Source: Roseibium suaedae (GTDB lineage: Bacteria; Pseudomonadota; Alphaproteobacteria; Rhizobiales; Stappiaceae). Taken from it: 64,000 bases of DNA. The translations under genes were made by a program, and so were the position numbers. Within the stretch, counting starts at the first letter, position 1, and each line of letters opens with the position of its first letter. Positions 53,901-61,830 of the stretch are shown here, in pieces. Below the pieces are notes generated by a model. The model saw only the letters and a list, made by a program, of their open reading frames with translations. It ran no database searches and was not told the origin of the DNA. Where the stretch lies: NCBI RefSeq assembly GCF_900142725.1, contig NZ_FRBW01000002.1, positions 1 to 64,000 on the forward strand, given 5' to 3'.

Positions 53901-56900
53901 CGCCGTTTGCAGACAAGGCACCCAGCTGGGTGGATGTCAGGGACGCCACCTGGGCATCCGTCAGCAGCCCGACCTGCGCTGCGGCGAGACCGGCAATCTG
54001 GCTCGTGGTCAGGGCATCGATCTGGGCCGCGCTGAACTGCTCGAACTGTGTCGCGTTCAGGGACCGGATCTGCGACGTCGTCAGCGCCTGAACCTGCTTG
54101 CTTGTCAGACTTGCAAGAGCGGTCCCGGTCAGCCCTGCAAGCGCAGGCGTGGTCAGGGAGGAAACCTGCGCCTCGGTAAGCGCGGACACCTGCTCTGCGG
54201 TCAGGGCTTCAACCTGATCGTCGCTCAGCCCCTTGATCTGAGTGACCGTCAGCGCGGAAATTCTCGAAGGATCCAGAGACGCAATGACGGTCTCGCTCAA
54301 GCCGCCGATCGCAGTGGACGTCAGGCTGGCCGTCTGGGTTGCCGACAGCGCGGCAAGCTGCTGTGCTGTCAAGGCAGCGCTCTGTGCAGAAGTCACGCCC
54401 CGAAGCTGCACCGCGCTGAGCGCGCCAAGCTGTTCAGCAGTCAGGGCAGAAACCTGCCCGGAGGACAACGTGGAAATCTGGGTAGAGGACAGCCCCCGGA
54501 CCTGATCGGTGCTCAGGCTTCCCAATGCCGCAGAACTCAGGCCGGAAAGGCCAGTCGCCGAAAGTGCACCAACTTGCTTCGCGGAAAGACCGGCCACCTG
54601 CTCAGGAGTGAGCAGCTCGGTCTGTCCCGCATTCAGCGCCCCGAGCGCGGCACTCGAAAACGCAGACAGCTGTCCCGCGCTCAGATCAGAGATCTGCTGT
54701 GAGGTTAGCCCGGCGACATGCGCCCCGAGCAGAGCGGAGATCTGGGTCGTGCCCAGGGCATCGAACTGGCTCTTGCTCAAGGAACCGATGGCGAGGCTCG
54801 AGAAGCCCTTGACCTGTGCGGCCGTCAGGGCAGAGAGCTGCTCGCCGCTCAATGCGCTGATCTGACTGGCGCCAAGAGCGCCAATGCCCGTGGCTGACAG
54901 GGCTGCGAGCCGGTCACCGGAAAGAGATGCGACCTGCTCCGAGGTGAGCCCGGAGGCGTTGACAGCCAGGGCCGAAATCTGCTGCGTCGTCAGGGCCTGG
55001 AACTGGCTTGCGGACAGGCCGGAGACTTCGGTCTTGGTCAGGCTCTTGATCTGCGAAGTCGTCAGGGAGGCGATCTGGTCAAGACTGAGCCCCGCCAACT
55101 GATCGCTGGACAAACCGGCTATGGCGCCCCCGGACAGAGACGAGATCTGCGTCGTGCTCATCCCGGCCAACTGGGTGACACTCAGCGCCGAGACCTGTGC
55201 ATTCGACAGGGAACCGATGGCCGTGGTGCTCAACGCTGCAATTTGGTCCAGGCTGAAGGCACCGACCTGATCCGCAGTCAGTCCGCGGATCTGCGTGGTC
55301 ACCAATTCTCCAAGCTGACTGGCGGTCAGGGATCCCAGCTGCTCCTTGTCCAGCAAGGACATGGACGTTCCGGTAAGCCCTCTGAGCTGGGATCCGGAAA
55401 GCGAAGACAGGAAGGACCCGGAAAGTCCCTGCACCTGCTCGGTGGTCAGGGCTCCGATCGCAGGAACGGCCAGATAGCGGATCGCACTGGTCGTCAAAGC
55501 GCCAAGCTGATCCGGAGAAAGCGTCTTGATCGCCGTCGCCGTGATCGCTGCGGCCTGAACAGGTCTCAGTCCGCCCAGCTGGCTCGTGGTCAGGCTCTCC
55601 AGCTGAGGCACAGTGAGGGCCTTGACCTGGGCATTGCTCATGCGGCTGATCTGAGTCGCATCGAAAGCCGCAAGCTGCGTGGGGGACAAGGCAGCAAAAC
55701 TGGTTGCGGTGATCGCCTGCAGCTGCGCTGTGCTGAGGGAGGCCAGTTGCTGTTGGTCCAGATAGGAAACCTGCTTTGCCGACAAACCAGCAAATGCCGC
55801 GGAATTCAGAGCCGCTAGTCGGCTTCCGGTCAAGGTATCGATCTGGTTTTCACCCAGCGACCTGATCTGATTGGCCGTCAGGGAAGACAGTTGGCCGTCC
55901 GTCAACGCTCCAAACTGAAGGGCATTGAAACTGGCAAGATCGGCGGCGGTCAGCCCCTGCGTCTGGGTGGTCGTCAGACCACTGATCTGCGTGCTCGTGA
56001 GGGCCGCAATCGCCGTGTCCGACAGGGCCGTGATCTGAACAGAGCTGAGGGCGCCGAGCTGCTGGGCACTCAGGCCCGAAACCTGCTGCCCGCTGAGCGC
56101 AGCGATGGCAGAGGTGGTCAGCCGGCCGAACTGCGTGGAGGTCAGGGCGTTAAGCTGGCTATCGGACAGGTAGGGAACCTGCGCAGACGTCAGTCCGAGA
56201 ACCTGCGCATTGGAAAATCCGCCGATCTGCGAGGCCGAAAGGCTCGAAATCTGGGTTGCGGTCAGGGACCCGACAAGACTTGCGGTCAGGCCGGACAATT
56301 GCGTCCGGCTCAAGCTGCCAAGGCTCTCGACAGTCAGGGCCTGGACCTGACGGCTGGACATGACGGCAATTTGGGTCTGAGACAGGCCCGACAGCTGCTC
56401 GCTGGTCAAGGCCGCCATTTCCCAGACCGCAAGGCCCTTGGCCTGCGTAGTGGTCAGGGCGGCAATCGTGTTCGCAGTCAGGGACGCAAACTGAGCGGTG
56501 GTCAGGCTCGCGACAGCCAGACTGCTCAGGCTGCGGAACTGTGTGGTGGTGAGCGCCGAAAGGGTATCAACACTCATTGACTTGATCTGGGCCGCCGTCA
56601 GGGACTGCATCTGGGTGGCAGCAAGGCGCCCGACCTGCGTGGACGTCAGCGCCCCGATCTCGGTCGTCGTCAGGCCCCGGATCTGCGTCGTCGACAAGAC
56701 CGAAAGCTGTGTTTCCGTCAGGGCGGAAAACTGGTCCAGAGAAAAGCTCGTCAGCCTGCTCGTCGGCAAGGCGCGCAGCTGCCCCTGTGACAGATTGGCG
56801 ATATCCGACGCGGACAGGGCCGCAAACTGCTCTGCGGAAAAGGCATTCAGGGCGGAACTGGTCAGATTGCCGATCTGGGTCGGCTGGAACGCCTCGATCT

Positions 56901-57492
56901 GGGACGTGCTCAGGGCGGTGATTTGCGTGTTCGTCAGCGCAGCCAGCTGGCGCGCGGACAAGGCAACAATCTGTGCGCTGGACAGAGCTGCGATATCCGT
57001 CTTGCTGAGCTGGCGGATCTGGGTCGAAGTCAGCGTCTTGATATAGTCCACATCCGGGTCGGCTTCCTGCTGCGCCAGCAAGACATCATAGCTGAGCAGC
57101 GGGCTGGACGTGGTCATGACCGCAGCGGTTGTGGAAGCAGCTGCCGGGTCACTTGTTGCGGATGTTTCTGCATAAATCCCATCCGTGGCCGATCCGCTCG
57201 ACGAAATCATACCAGAATAGGAAGTCACCACAGATGTGGAGGCAGAAATGGTTATCGCCAAGATCGCACCAAAAAACAGCCGGATTGGCCGCACGCAAGC
57301 ATTGCAACCGGCATGCCAGATCCACTTGGCGCAAATCCGCCCTTCCCGCTGCGATGAAGCAGTTGCAGGCAGGAAAAAGCTGCCGGTCCGAACCAGATGA
57401 CTGGAGTTTATTTCCCAGTGTAACGGGACAAAATTTGCCCTGAGGAATGCCTCGCGCCAGAAGCCCCTGAGGTAAAACCTGAGATTGGCCAT
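50944..57492 (-). CDS. Giant octapeptide-repeat protein (2182 residues)
   Basis: After an N-terminal part of 152 residues the protein is one uninterrupted tandem array (153-2175), then a 7-residue tail. The unit is 8 residues: position 1 small (Ala/Gly/Ser), 2 Leu, 3 Ser/Thr, 4 and 5 variable and often Ser/Thr/Ala, 6 mostly Gln, 7 Ile/Leu/Val/Phe, 8 variable. The N-terminal part is basic, with one hydrophobic segment (72-90, LFFGAILAITIS...) that could be a signal or anchor behind an extended n-region, then a Ser/Thr/Ala-rich linker. I see no RTX repeats, autotransporter barrel, LPxTG site or known C-terminal domain, and no Cys in the array. The ATG at 57492 has GGGGGAGG eight bases upstream. 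It is followed by the GT41 gene. I do not recognise a characterised family; a surface or matrix protein, or a glycosylated scaffold, are possibilities only. Confidence 0.85.
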   Translation of the reverse strand: MANLRFYLRGFWREAFLRANFVPLHWEINSSHLVRTGSFFLPATASSQREGRICAKWIWHAGCNACVRPIRLFFGAILAITISASTSVVTSYSGMISSSGSATDGIYAETSATSDPAAASTTAAVMTTSSPLLSYDVLLAQQEADPDVDYIKTLTSTQIRQLSKTDIAALSSAQIVALSARQLAALTNTQITALSTSQIEAFQPTQIGNLTSSALNAFSAEQFAALSASDIANLSQGQLRALPTSRLTSFSLDQFSALTETQLSVLSTTQIRGLTTTEIGALTSTQVGRLAATQMQSLTAAQIKSMSVDTLSALTTTQFRSLSSLAVASLTTAQFASLTANTIAALTTTQAKGLAVWEMAALTSEQLSGLSQTQIAVMSSRQVQALTVESLGSLSRTQLSGLTASLVGSLTATQISSLSASQIGGFSNAQVLGLTSAQVPYLSDSQLNALTSTQFGRLTTSAIAALSGQQVSGLSAQQLGALSSVQITALSDTAIAALTSTQISGLTTTQTQGLTAADLASFNALQFGALTDGQLSSLTANQIRSLGENQIDTLTGSRLAALNSAAFAGLSAKQVSYLDQQQLASLSTAQLQAITATSFAALSPTQLAAFDATQISRMSNAQVKALTVPQLESLTTSQLGGLRPVQAAAITATAIKTLSPDQLGALTTSAIRYLAVPAIGALTTEQVQGLSGSFLSSLSGSQLRGLTGTSMSLLDKEQLGSLTASQLGELVTTQIRGLTADQVGAFSLDQIAALSTTAIGSLSNAQVSALSVTQLAGMSTTQISSLSGGAIAGLSSDQLAGLSLDQIASLTTSQIKSLTKTEVSGLSASQFQALTTQQISALAVNASGLTSEQVASLSGDRLAALSATGIGALGASQISALSGEQLSALTAAQVKGFSSLAIGSLSKSQFDALGTTQISALLGAHVAGLTSQQISDLSAGQLSAFSSAALGALNAGQTELLTPEQVAGLSAKQVGALSATGLSGLSSAALGSLSTDQVRGLSSTQISTLSSGQVSALTAEQLGALSAVQLRGVTSAQSAALTAQQLAALSATQTASLTSTAIGGLSETVIASLDPSRISALTVTQIKGLSDDQVEALTAEQVSALTEAQVSSLTTPALAGLTGTALASLTSKQVQALTTSQIRSLNATQFEQFSAAQIDALTTSQIAGLAAAQVGLLTDAQVASLTSTQLGALSANGVRGLSRTELANLTTTQLAGLTSTALGGLATTQLQSLTAPQISALSVTQLKGLGSAAVGALKATQIQALSAEQLGSFSTTQIAGLEDDDVEALSTDQIAGLTRTQIGAMTTTALDGLTSAQVAALNSSQLSGLGVAQVASLDAAQVGALTSSQITGLKSTQIASLSSTGAAGLTAASLAAMSTTQIASLSSAGLKALSSTVIGSLSSTALSALTPTAIGQLTGSQLSALGTGQIAELTKTQLQGLGSSGLAALSSEQLGAFSSKQFAALTASALSGLTASQAASLDASRITGLSATQMPGLSTSVIGSLQPATLSALSTHQVAALSSSQVAALTAEQLPALSQTQVSAITTSAISGLSASGLQALSASQLAALSPEQVASLPGATLAETGPDFLGRLDDGQFEALTATQISALGTAQISALSPERVAGLSTAQLQKLSSSQSAALGLDQIEALSTRQIASLTSSSLAGLSGAQVNALSARQLAALSEKQVAALSTTAISGLSASTLAALTTAQWTSLTSSQAGSLTGTQIASLTPARVAELTALEIGGLSSSAAAALTNDQIAAFSTTQIAALSRTAISGMSAGQIGALSSDQLKALTARQVDGLATTTVAGLSTTTLSGLTSTQFSALSATAAEALTTGQIASLSTTQIGNLSIYAMSGLKSEQVASLTTTQIGALKTSQIASLSASGVAGLTATQIGVLEATQLAALTADEMGSLTAQATAGLNATQISSLTTTQIAGLEAAGLSGLGADLVSALSTTQLHALSSSALAGLTATQVAALSPAQFESITSTMISALAPATIAGLSEQQIDALTITQISGLTSSQVGSISTTALAGLAPSDIAAMSVIQLAGLVRVQLRALSLAQFGALTTQQIASLSTAQISNLTSTELSSLSEKQFSALTSNQISALTPTQINALSTTSIGSLSYAQLSGLTSTQIGALSTGTISSLTTQAIHALTPRQIESFTDTQIASMTEAQREAMALAVS
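50968..57036 (-). repeat. 253-unit, 24-bp in-frame tandem repeat array
   Basis: The array encodes residues 153-2175 of the giant protein: 86 octads, one heptad (residues 841-847, ALAVNAS, at 54952-54972), then 166 octads, with net phase checked by residue arithmetic. Units are degenerate at DNA level, which argues against a recent expansion. Most irregular is the octad ETGPDFLG (residues 1584-1591). Confidence 0.9.
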
Positions 57493-57597
57493 GGCAGAAA
57501 CCTCCCCCGCCTCAGGTTTCTGAAACCGGCATGATTTCTGCTTTCAAGAAAACCAACGGCACGCAAGGTAGGCGACCCGCATTCCGCACATCTACCT

Positions 57598-58581
57598 ATG
57601 GACAACATCATGGCACGTCCCATTCTCGTCACAGGAAGCTCAGGACTTATCGGATCAGCACTCATTGACGCCCTCAAGGCGGACGGCAGGGAGGTTCGCG
57701 GACTGGACAGCGCAGCAGACACGACGGCCTCCTGGCGCGGCGACACACGCGACATCGAGACGGTGACCGATGCCGTTTCAGGCTGTGCAGGGATCATTCA
57801 TCTGGCGGCGGTCTCCCGCGTGCTCTGGGGCGAACAATTCCCCGACCTGTGCGAAGAGGTGAATGTCGGCGGCACCCGCAATGTGCTGAACGCGGCCCTG
57901 GCCGCCACAAGCCGCCCCTTCGTCCTCTTTGGCAGCAGCCGGGAGGTCTATGGCCCCCATGAAATCCATCTGGCGGACGAAACAACCGCAAGACGACCGA
58001 TGAATGTTTATGGCCGCTCGAAACTGGCCGGAGAAGAACTGATGGAAGCAGCCCGGGATGCCGGGCTGACGGCTGGCATCATGCGCTTTTCGAATGTCTA
58101 TGGCCGGATCAGCGACCACGCGGACCGGGTCGTTCCGGCATTCGCCCGCGCCGCTGTGGAAGGCCGCACGCTCTCCGTCGAAGGCCGCAGCCATGTCTTC
58201 GACTTCAACTATCTGGACGATGTCGTCGATGGCATCGTCCGGCTGATCCATCTGGTGGAACAGGAAAGGAAAGCTCCCGAACCGATCCAGTTCACCTCCG
58301 GCACCGGCACCAGCCTGACGGAACTTGCCGAGCTGAGTGTCCGCCTGGCCGGTACCAATGCAGAGATCCGGCACACCGGCCCGCGGAGTTTTGACGTGCA
58401 TGGATTTGTCGGCTCAGGACAACGGGCAAAGTCCCTGCTCGGCTGGCAATCCCGCATCACGGTCGAGGAAGGCGTATCACGGATGGTTCATGCCTACCGG
58501 GCCTGCAAGGAACCGGTACAGTCAAGCACCTTGCCGTTCATGCACGCGGCAACCGAAAGACGTCAGCCCGAACTCGCCTAG
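57598..58581 (+). CDS. NAD-dependent epimerase/dehydratase (extended SDR)
   Basis: This 327-residue cytoplasmic Rossmann enzyme of the nucleotide-sugar epimerase/dehydratase type has the glycine motif TGSSGLIGSALIDAL, HLAAVSRV, the catalytic Ser region FGSSREVYGPHE, the Tyr/Lys pair in NVYGRSKLAGEEL, and FDFNYLDDVVDGIVRLI, the usual block for sugar-nucleotide members. Possible reactions include 4-epimerisation of a UDP-sugar; the exact one cannot be read. The ATG at 57598 and another at 57610 (MARPILVTG) are both usable. It is divergent from the giant repeat gene, with 105 bases between, so both could share a regulated promoter region; it might supply a donor for the GT41 enzyme, which is inference. 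A GC-rich hairpin follows at 58616. Confidence 0.85.
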   Translation: MDNIMARPILVTGSSGLIGSALIDALKADGREVRGLDSAADTTASWRGDTRDIETVTDAVSGCAGIIHLAAVSRVLWGEQFPDLCEEVNVGGTRNVLNAALAATSRPFVLFGSSREVYGPHEIHLADETTARRPMNVYGRSKLAGEELMEAARDAGLTAGIMRFSNVYGRISDHADRVVPAFARAAVEGRTLSVEGRSHVFDFNYLDDVVDGIVRLIHLVEQERKAPEPIQFTSGTGTSLTELAELSVRLAGTNAEIRHTGPRSFDVHGFVGSGQRAKSLLGWQSRITVEEGVSRMVHAYRACKEPVQSSTLPFMHAATERRQPELA

Positions 58582-58889
58582 TCAACGCTCCAGCGAGATG
58601 ACAAGGACACATCCTGACGCTCCCGATCCGGGAGCGTCTCAACCCATCTGCCATGCCTAGGCGGCAGGAAAATCTGGCTAAAAGCAGCGCGAGCAAACCG
58701 GCCAGATCCCGGCTTTGATTGAGGCGCTGCCCTGCACCGCGGCTACGACAGCCCGGCCCGTCTCTAAATGCCGGGCAGAGCCCTAGACGGCACTCGTCTC
58801 ACCTCACGCAAACCACTGCAGACTTGTCACGCCAAACAGGCACAACGCCTTGCAGCGCAACAACATTCAATGATTTCAAGGGGAAGGAA
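58582..58889. other. Intergenic region between the epimerase gene and tRNA-Val
   Basis: 308 bases that contain the hairpin at 58616-58638 and otherwise no gene I can support. The 58966-59231 region on the other side of the tRNA also shows nothing further; the tRNA promoter must lie in it. Confidence 0.5.
58616..58638 (+). terminator. Terminator-like hairpin after the epimerase gene
   Basis: GACGCTCCCG (58616-58625) and CGGGAGCGTC (58629-58638) form a perfect 10-bp stem with a 3-base loop, 34 bases past the stop. The following bases are TCAACCC, so it lacks a real T run. Confidence 0.55.
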
Positions 58890-58965
58890 TGGTGGGCGAT
58901 GAGAGACTCGAACTCCCGACATCCTCGGTGTAAACGAGGCGCTCTACCAACTGAGCTAATCGCCC
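58890..58965 (-). tRNA. tRNA-Val (anticodon UAC)
   Basis: A 76-base cloverleaf is readable on the minus strand. The acceptor arm is GGGCGAT pairing with ATCGCCC, there is a D-loop with TAGCTCAGTTGGTAGAGC, the anticodon stem CCTCG/CGAGG encloses loop TTTACAC (anticodon TAC), the T-loop is GTTCGAGTC, and CCA is encoded at the 3' end. It stands alone, not in a tRNA cluster. Confidence 0.97.
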
Positions 58966-59231
58966 TGACGCGTTCGCGTTCAAGTGAGGCGCTTGTAGGA
59001 GGTTTCCGCTTTCAGTGCAAGAGGGATCTCCAAACTTGTCAACAGGCTAACAAACTTGCCTGAACCGGCCCGCGAAGGCTTCGACATGTCCCTGACGCCG
59101 CTCGCAAAGCCCGCAAGCTCGGGCCCGCTTCCCGAGTCATCCCCATGCTCCTTGCCCCGGTGTTTGCCTTGCAGAAAAGCTGCGCTGCCGCAGGCAGGTC
59201 CGGCGGCAGTGCAATTCTTCGGGAGGAAGCC

Positions 59232-60305
59232 TCAGGATGCCTTGACCGGAAGAGCCATTCCTGTGGCGGCATCGAAGAGATGAAGGCTGCCAGCCACCGG
59301 CGCGAGGCCAATGTCCGTTCCAACGGGCATAGAGAAGCGCTCCTTCAGGAGCACCGTACCGGTTTCACTTCCAACCGTGACAGCGACAATCGTTTCTGCA
59401 CCGGTCGGTTCAACAAGGGCAACCTTCGCCCGGATCGGACCATCCGCTACCGGCAAGAGTGATTCCGGACGAATTCCGAGCGTCAGCTTCGTACCAGGCT
59501 GGGGCAGCGGATGGCGCCCGTCCAGGGGAAGGATGCTTCCGCCCGGAAGCTTCAAGCCACCGGCGATCGCTTCGACCGGCCAGAGGTTCATTGCCGGAGA
59601 TCCAAGGAACCCGGCCACGAACACATTGCGGGGATGATCATAGAGTTCCAGCGGCGCCCCGACCTGCTCGACCTTGCCGCCGTTCAGCACCACGATCTTG
59701 TCCGCCATGGTCATGGCTTCCACCTGATCATGGGTGACGTAAATTGTGGTCGTGCCGAGACGGGCGCAAAGGCCCTTGATTTCGGCGCGCATCTGGACGC
59801 GCAGCTTTGCATCCAGGTTCGACAGCGGCTCGTCAAAGAGAAAGACTTGCGGATCGCGTACAATCGCCCGGCCCATGGCCACCCGCTGGCGCTGTCCGCC
59901 GGACAGGGCAGACGGCTTGCGGTCGAGCAAGGGTTTCAGACCGAGAATCTCGGCTGCCCTGCCCACCTTCCCGGCAATGACATCCTTGCTCTCGCCAGCG
60001 AGTTCCAGAGCGAAACTCATGTTCTGGGCCACGGTCATCTGCGGATAAAGCGCATAGTTCTGGAACACCATGGCGATGTCCCGGTCCTTCGGTGCCACGT
60101 CATTGACGACACGGCCTCCGATGGAGATCGAACCGGAGCTGATAGCCTCCAGACCTGCCACCATCCGCAGGAGCGTGGATTTCCCGCATCCAGACGGCCC
60201 GACCAGCACGACGAACTCGCCCTGCTGGATGTCCACGTCAATGCCGTGAATGACATTCACAGTGCCATAGGACTTGCGGAGATCGCGAATATCTACGTGG
60301 GACAT
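59232..60305 (-). CDS. ABC transporter ATP-binding protein (MalK/UgpC type)
   Basis: This 357-residue ATPase subunit belongs to a carbohydrate importer and acts at the inner face of the membrane. The nucleotide-binding domain shows Walker A GPSGCGKST (36-44), the signature LSGGQRQRVAMGRA, Walker B VFLFDEPLSNLDAK, and the switch His in THDQ. The C-terminal TOBE/regulatory domain begins about residue 235, as in CUT1-family ATPases. It probably energises the permease pair encoded at 61.8-63.6 kb. It is the last gene of the leftward operon and starts three bases after the glycoside hydrolase gene, which argues for translational coupling. The substrate is unknown. Confidence 0.95.
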   Translation of the reverse strand: MSHVDIRDLRKSYGTVNVIHGIDVDIQQGEFVVLVGPSGCGKSTLLRMVAGLEAISSGSISIGGRVVNDVAPKDRDIAMVFQNYALYPQMTVAQNMSFALELAGESKDVIAGKVGRAAEILGLKPLLDRKPSALSGGQRQRVAMGRAIVRDPQVFLFDEPLSNLDAKLRVQMRAEIKGLCARLGTTTIYVTHDQVEAMTMADKIVVLNGGKVEQVGAPLELYDHPRNVFVAGFLGSPAMNLWPVEAIAGGLKLPGGSILPLDGRHPLPQPGTKLTLGIRPESLLPVADGPIRAKVALVEPTGAETIVAVTVGSETGTVLLKERFSMPVGTDIGLAPVAGSLHLFDAATGMALPVKAS

Positions 60306-60308
60306 GGC

Positions 60309-61820
60309 TCAGCTCAGTTTTCTGCAACGGACTGCGAGATACGGCCGCCGGGGCAGCTCGACGGCGAAAGCTGCATCCGGCTCACGCGGACGCATGATTT
60401 CGCCGTGACGGATCGGATGGTTCTCGGGGGCCTTGACCTTTTCCAGCGGGGTGATCGTCATGTTCCAGACGTCGATCAGATCGAGCTGATAATTGCCATC
60501 GACCTTGGGAAGACCGAGGGTCCAGATGACGGGCTGATGCTCGCCGAAATAGATGATGGTCGTATCGCCATCCTTTGCGCCGGAAATCCGGTGCCAGGGC
60601 CAAAGGTTCTCGGGGCCGATCGGCTCGAAGCCATTTTGCACGTCTTCTTCCAGCACCTGGCGTAGGAAGGCGATGCGCTTCCAGGCCTCCCCATGCAGAA
60701 CGCCGCCCTTTGCCCACCACAGAAGGTCATCCGGATGAGAATAGGTCTCGCCGTGACCGGCATAGCCCCCGCGCATCATGGTGATCCAGAACCGGTGCGT
60801 CAGCTCTTCAGGTGTCAGGTTGCCCCAGCACTGGATGATGTCGCCTTCATATTCCGGCTCATCATTGATGACCGGCTTGCCCCATGTGTTGCGCCAGACC
60901 TGGGTGTTCTTCACATTCGGATTCTGAATGCAGGTATGGGAGACCCAGGGCTTGCGGTGATCATAATTGGCATCCGCATGGCCATTGTGGATCGACTTGA
61001 GGTGGCGGTAAGGATCGTCTTCTTCCAGGATCTGGAAGAACCGGTCCCAGCGCTCCATCGGCTTGGTGTCGATCATGAAGTCATATTCATTGGCCAGCGC
61101 CCACCAAAGGTTCCGGTAGGCGGCGAACCGCGCCGCGATATAGGCGACGAAGCGATAGTCCTGCTCCTCGCTCATGTCGCAATAGCCCCAGCGGTCATAG
61201 GGGTGGAACATGATCACATCCGCCTCGATCCCCAGATCGCGCAGCCTGCCGATCTGGGTTTCGAAATGACGGAAGGAGTCATAGTTCGGCTTATCGAAGT
61301 CCCGCTTCCCGTTCACCACTTCATAGACGTCGTGCAGCGCCTCGTTGGTGTTATAGGGATAGTCCTTCGGGAAGACGCCCATACGAATCTTGTTGAAACC
61401 CGTCTTGGCGAGAGTTTCGAGCGTCTTTTCCTGCTCTTCCAGCGGCTGATGGGTCCACGCGTAACAAGTGGTGCCAAAAGACAGGAACGGTTTTCCATCC
61501 GCATAGGCGAAGTGGAATTTGTTGCGCACACGCACGGGGCCATGATTGCCCTCGGACGGCGCGGTGACGGAGAAGCTGCCGGTCTTGCCATTCAGCGCCG
61601 GCGTCTTTGAACGGGTCTCGAAGGTCCAGTCCCCTTCGGTCTCCGGCATGAAACGAAGACGGTAGGTTCCCTCGCCGTCGTAGAAGCCCGGAACACGGAT
61701 CTCGCGGGCCTTGTGGCGGAACACGGCATCAAAAGCGACATCGAGATAGGGATTGCCTTCGCTTGGCCCTTCGAAGGCGGCTTCGAAGATATCCCACTTT
61801 TCGACTGTTTGAGCTGGCAT
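60309..61820 (-). CDS. Cytoplasmic DUF5060/DUF4038-type glycoside hydrolase
   Basis: This 503-residue protein lacks a signal peptide. An N-terminal beta-domain (about 1-95, DUF5060-like: VEKWDIFEAAFEGPSEGNPYLDVAF) precedes a TIM barrel (DUF4038-like). TIM-barrel landmarks are FLSFGTTCYAWTHQ, GFNKIRMGVFPKDY, WWALANEYDFM with a likely acid/base E245, and VINDEPEYEG with a likely nucleophile Glu (E321 or E323). A small C-terminal beta domain follows. Relatives of this type include apiosidases and other exo-enzymes acting on rare sugars; I infer a cytoplasmic exo-hydrolase that cleaves an imported di- or oligosaccharide. It lies between the permeases and the ATPase gene of the sugar importer, with gaps of 10 and 3 bases. 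Confidence 0.82.
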   Translation of the reverse strand: MPAQTVEKWDIFEAAFEGPSEGNPYLDVAFDAVFRHKAREIRVPGFYDGEGTYRLRFMPETEGDWTFETRSKTPALNGKTGSFSVTAPSEGNHGPVRVRNKFHFAYADGKPFLSFGTTCYAWTHQPLEEQEKTLETLAKTGFNKIRMGVFPKDYPYNTNEALHDVYEVVNGKRDFDKPNYDSFRHFETQIGRLRDLGIEADVIMFHPYDRWGYCDMSEEQDYRFVAYIAARFAAYRNLWWALANEYDFMIDTKPMERWDRFFQILEEDDPYRHLKSIHNGHADANYDHRKPWVSHTCIQNPNVKNTQVWRNTWGKPVINDEPEYEGDIIQCWGNLTPEELTHRFWITMMRGGYAGHGETYSHPDDLLWWAKGGVLHGEAWKRIAFLRQVLEEDVQNGFEPIGPENLWPWHRISGAKDGDTTIIYFGEHQPVIWTLGLPKVDGNYQLDLIDVWNMTITPLEKVKAPENHPIRHGEIMRPREPDAAFAVELPRRPYLAVRCRKLS

Positions 61821-61830
61821 TTTGACCTCT

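Noticed and set aside
50974..57046. Long open frames on the plus strand opposite the giant repeat gene
   Set aside because: They have the same 24-base periodicity and arise because the repetitive sense gene avoids stops in other frames. They lack ribosome sites and domain sequence.
50944..57492. Giant protein as an ice-nucleation, RTX or pentapeptide-repeat protein
   Set aside because: The unit length equals the ice-nucleation octad, but the AGYGSTLT motif is absent. There is no GGxGxD, and no A(D/N)Lxx period of five.
50944..57492. Giant array as a plasmid- or phage-type tail-fibre or toxin locus
   Set aside because: No phage, toxin-tip, immunity or secretion-system genes flank it; neighbours are ordinary chromosomal genes.
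58719..59063. Open frame that runs through the tRNA-Val region
   Set aside because: It covers the tRNA gene on the opposite strand and has no coding features.
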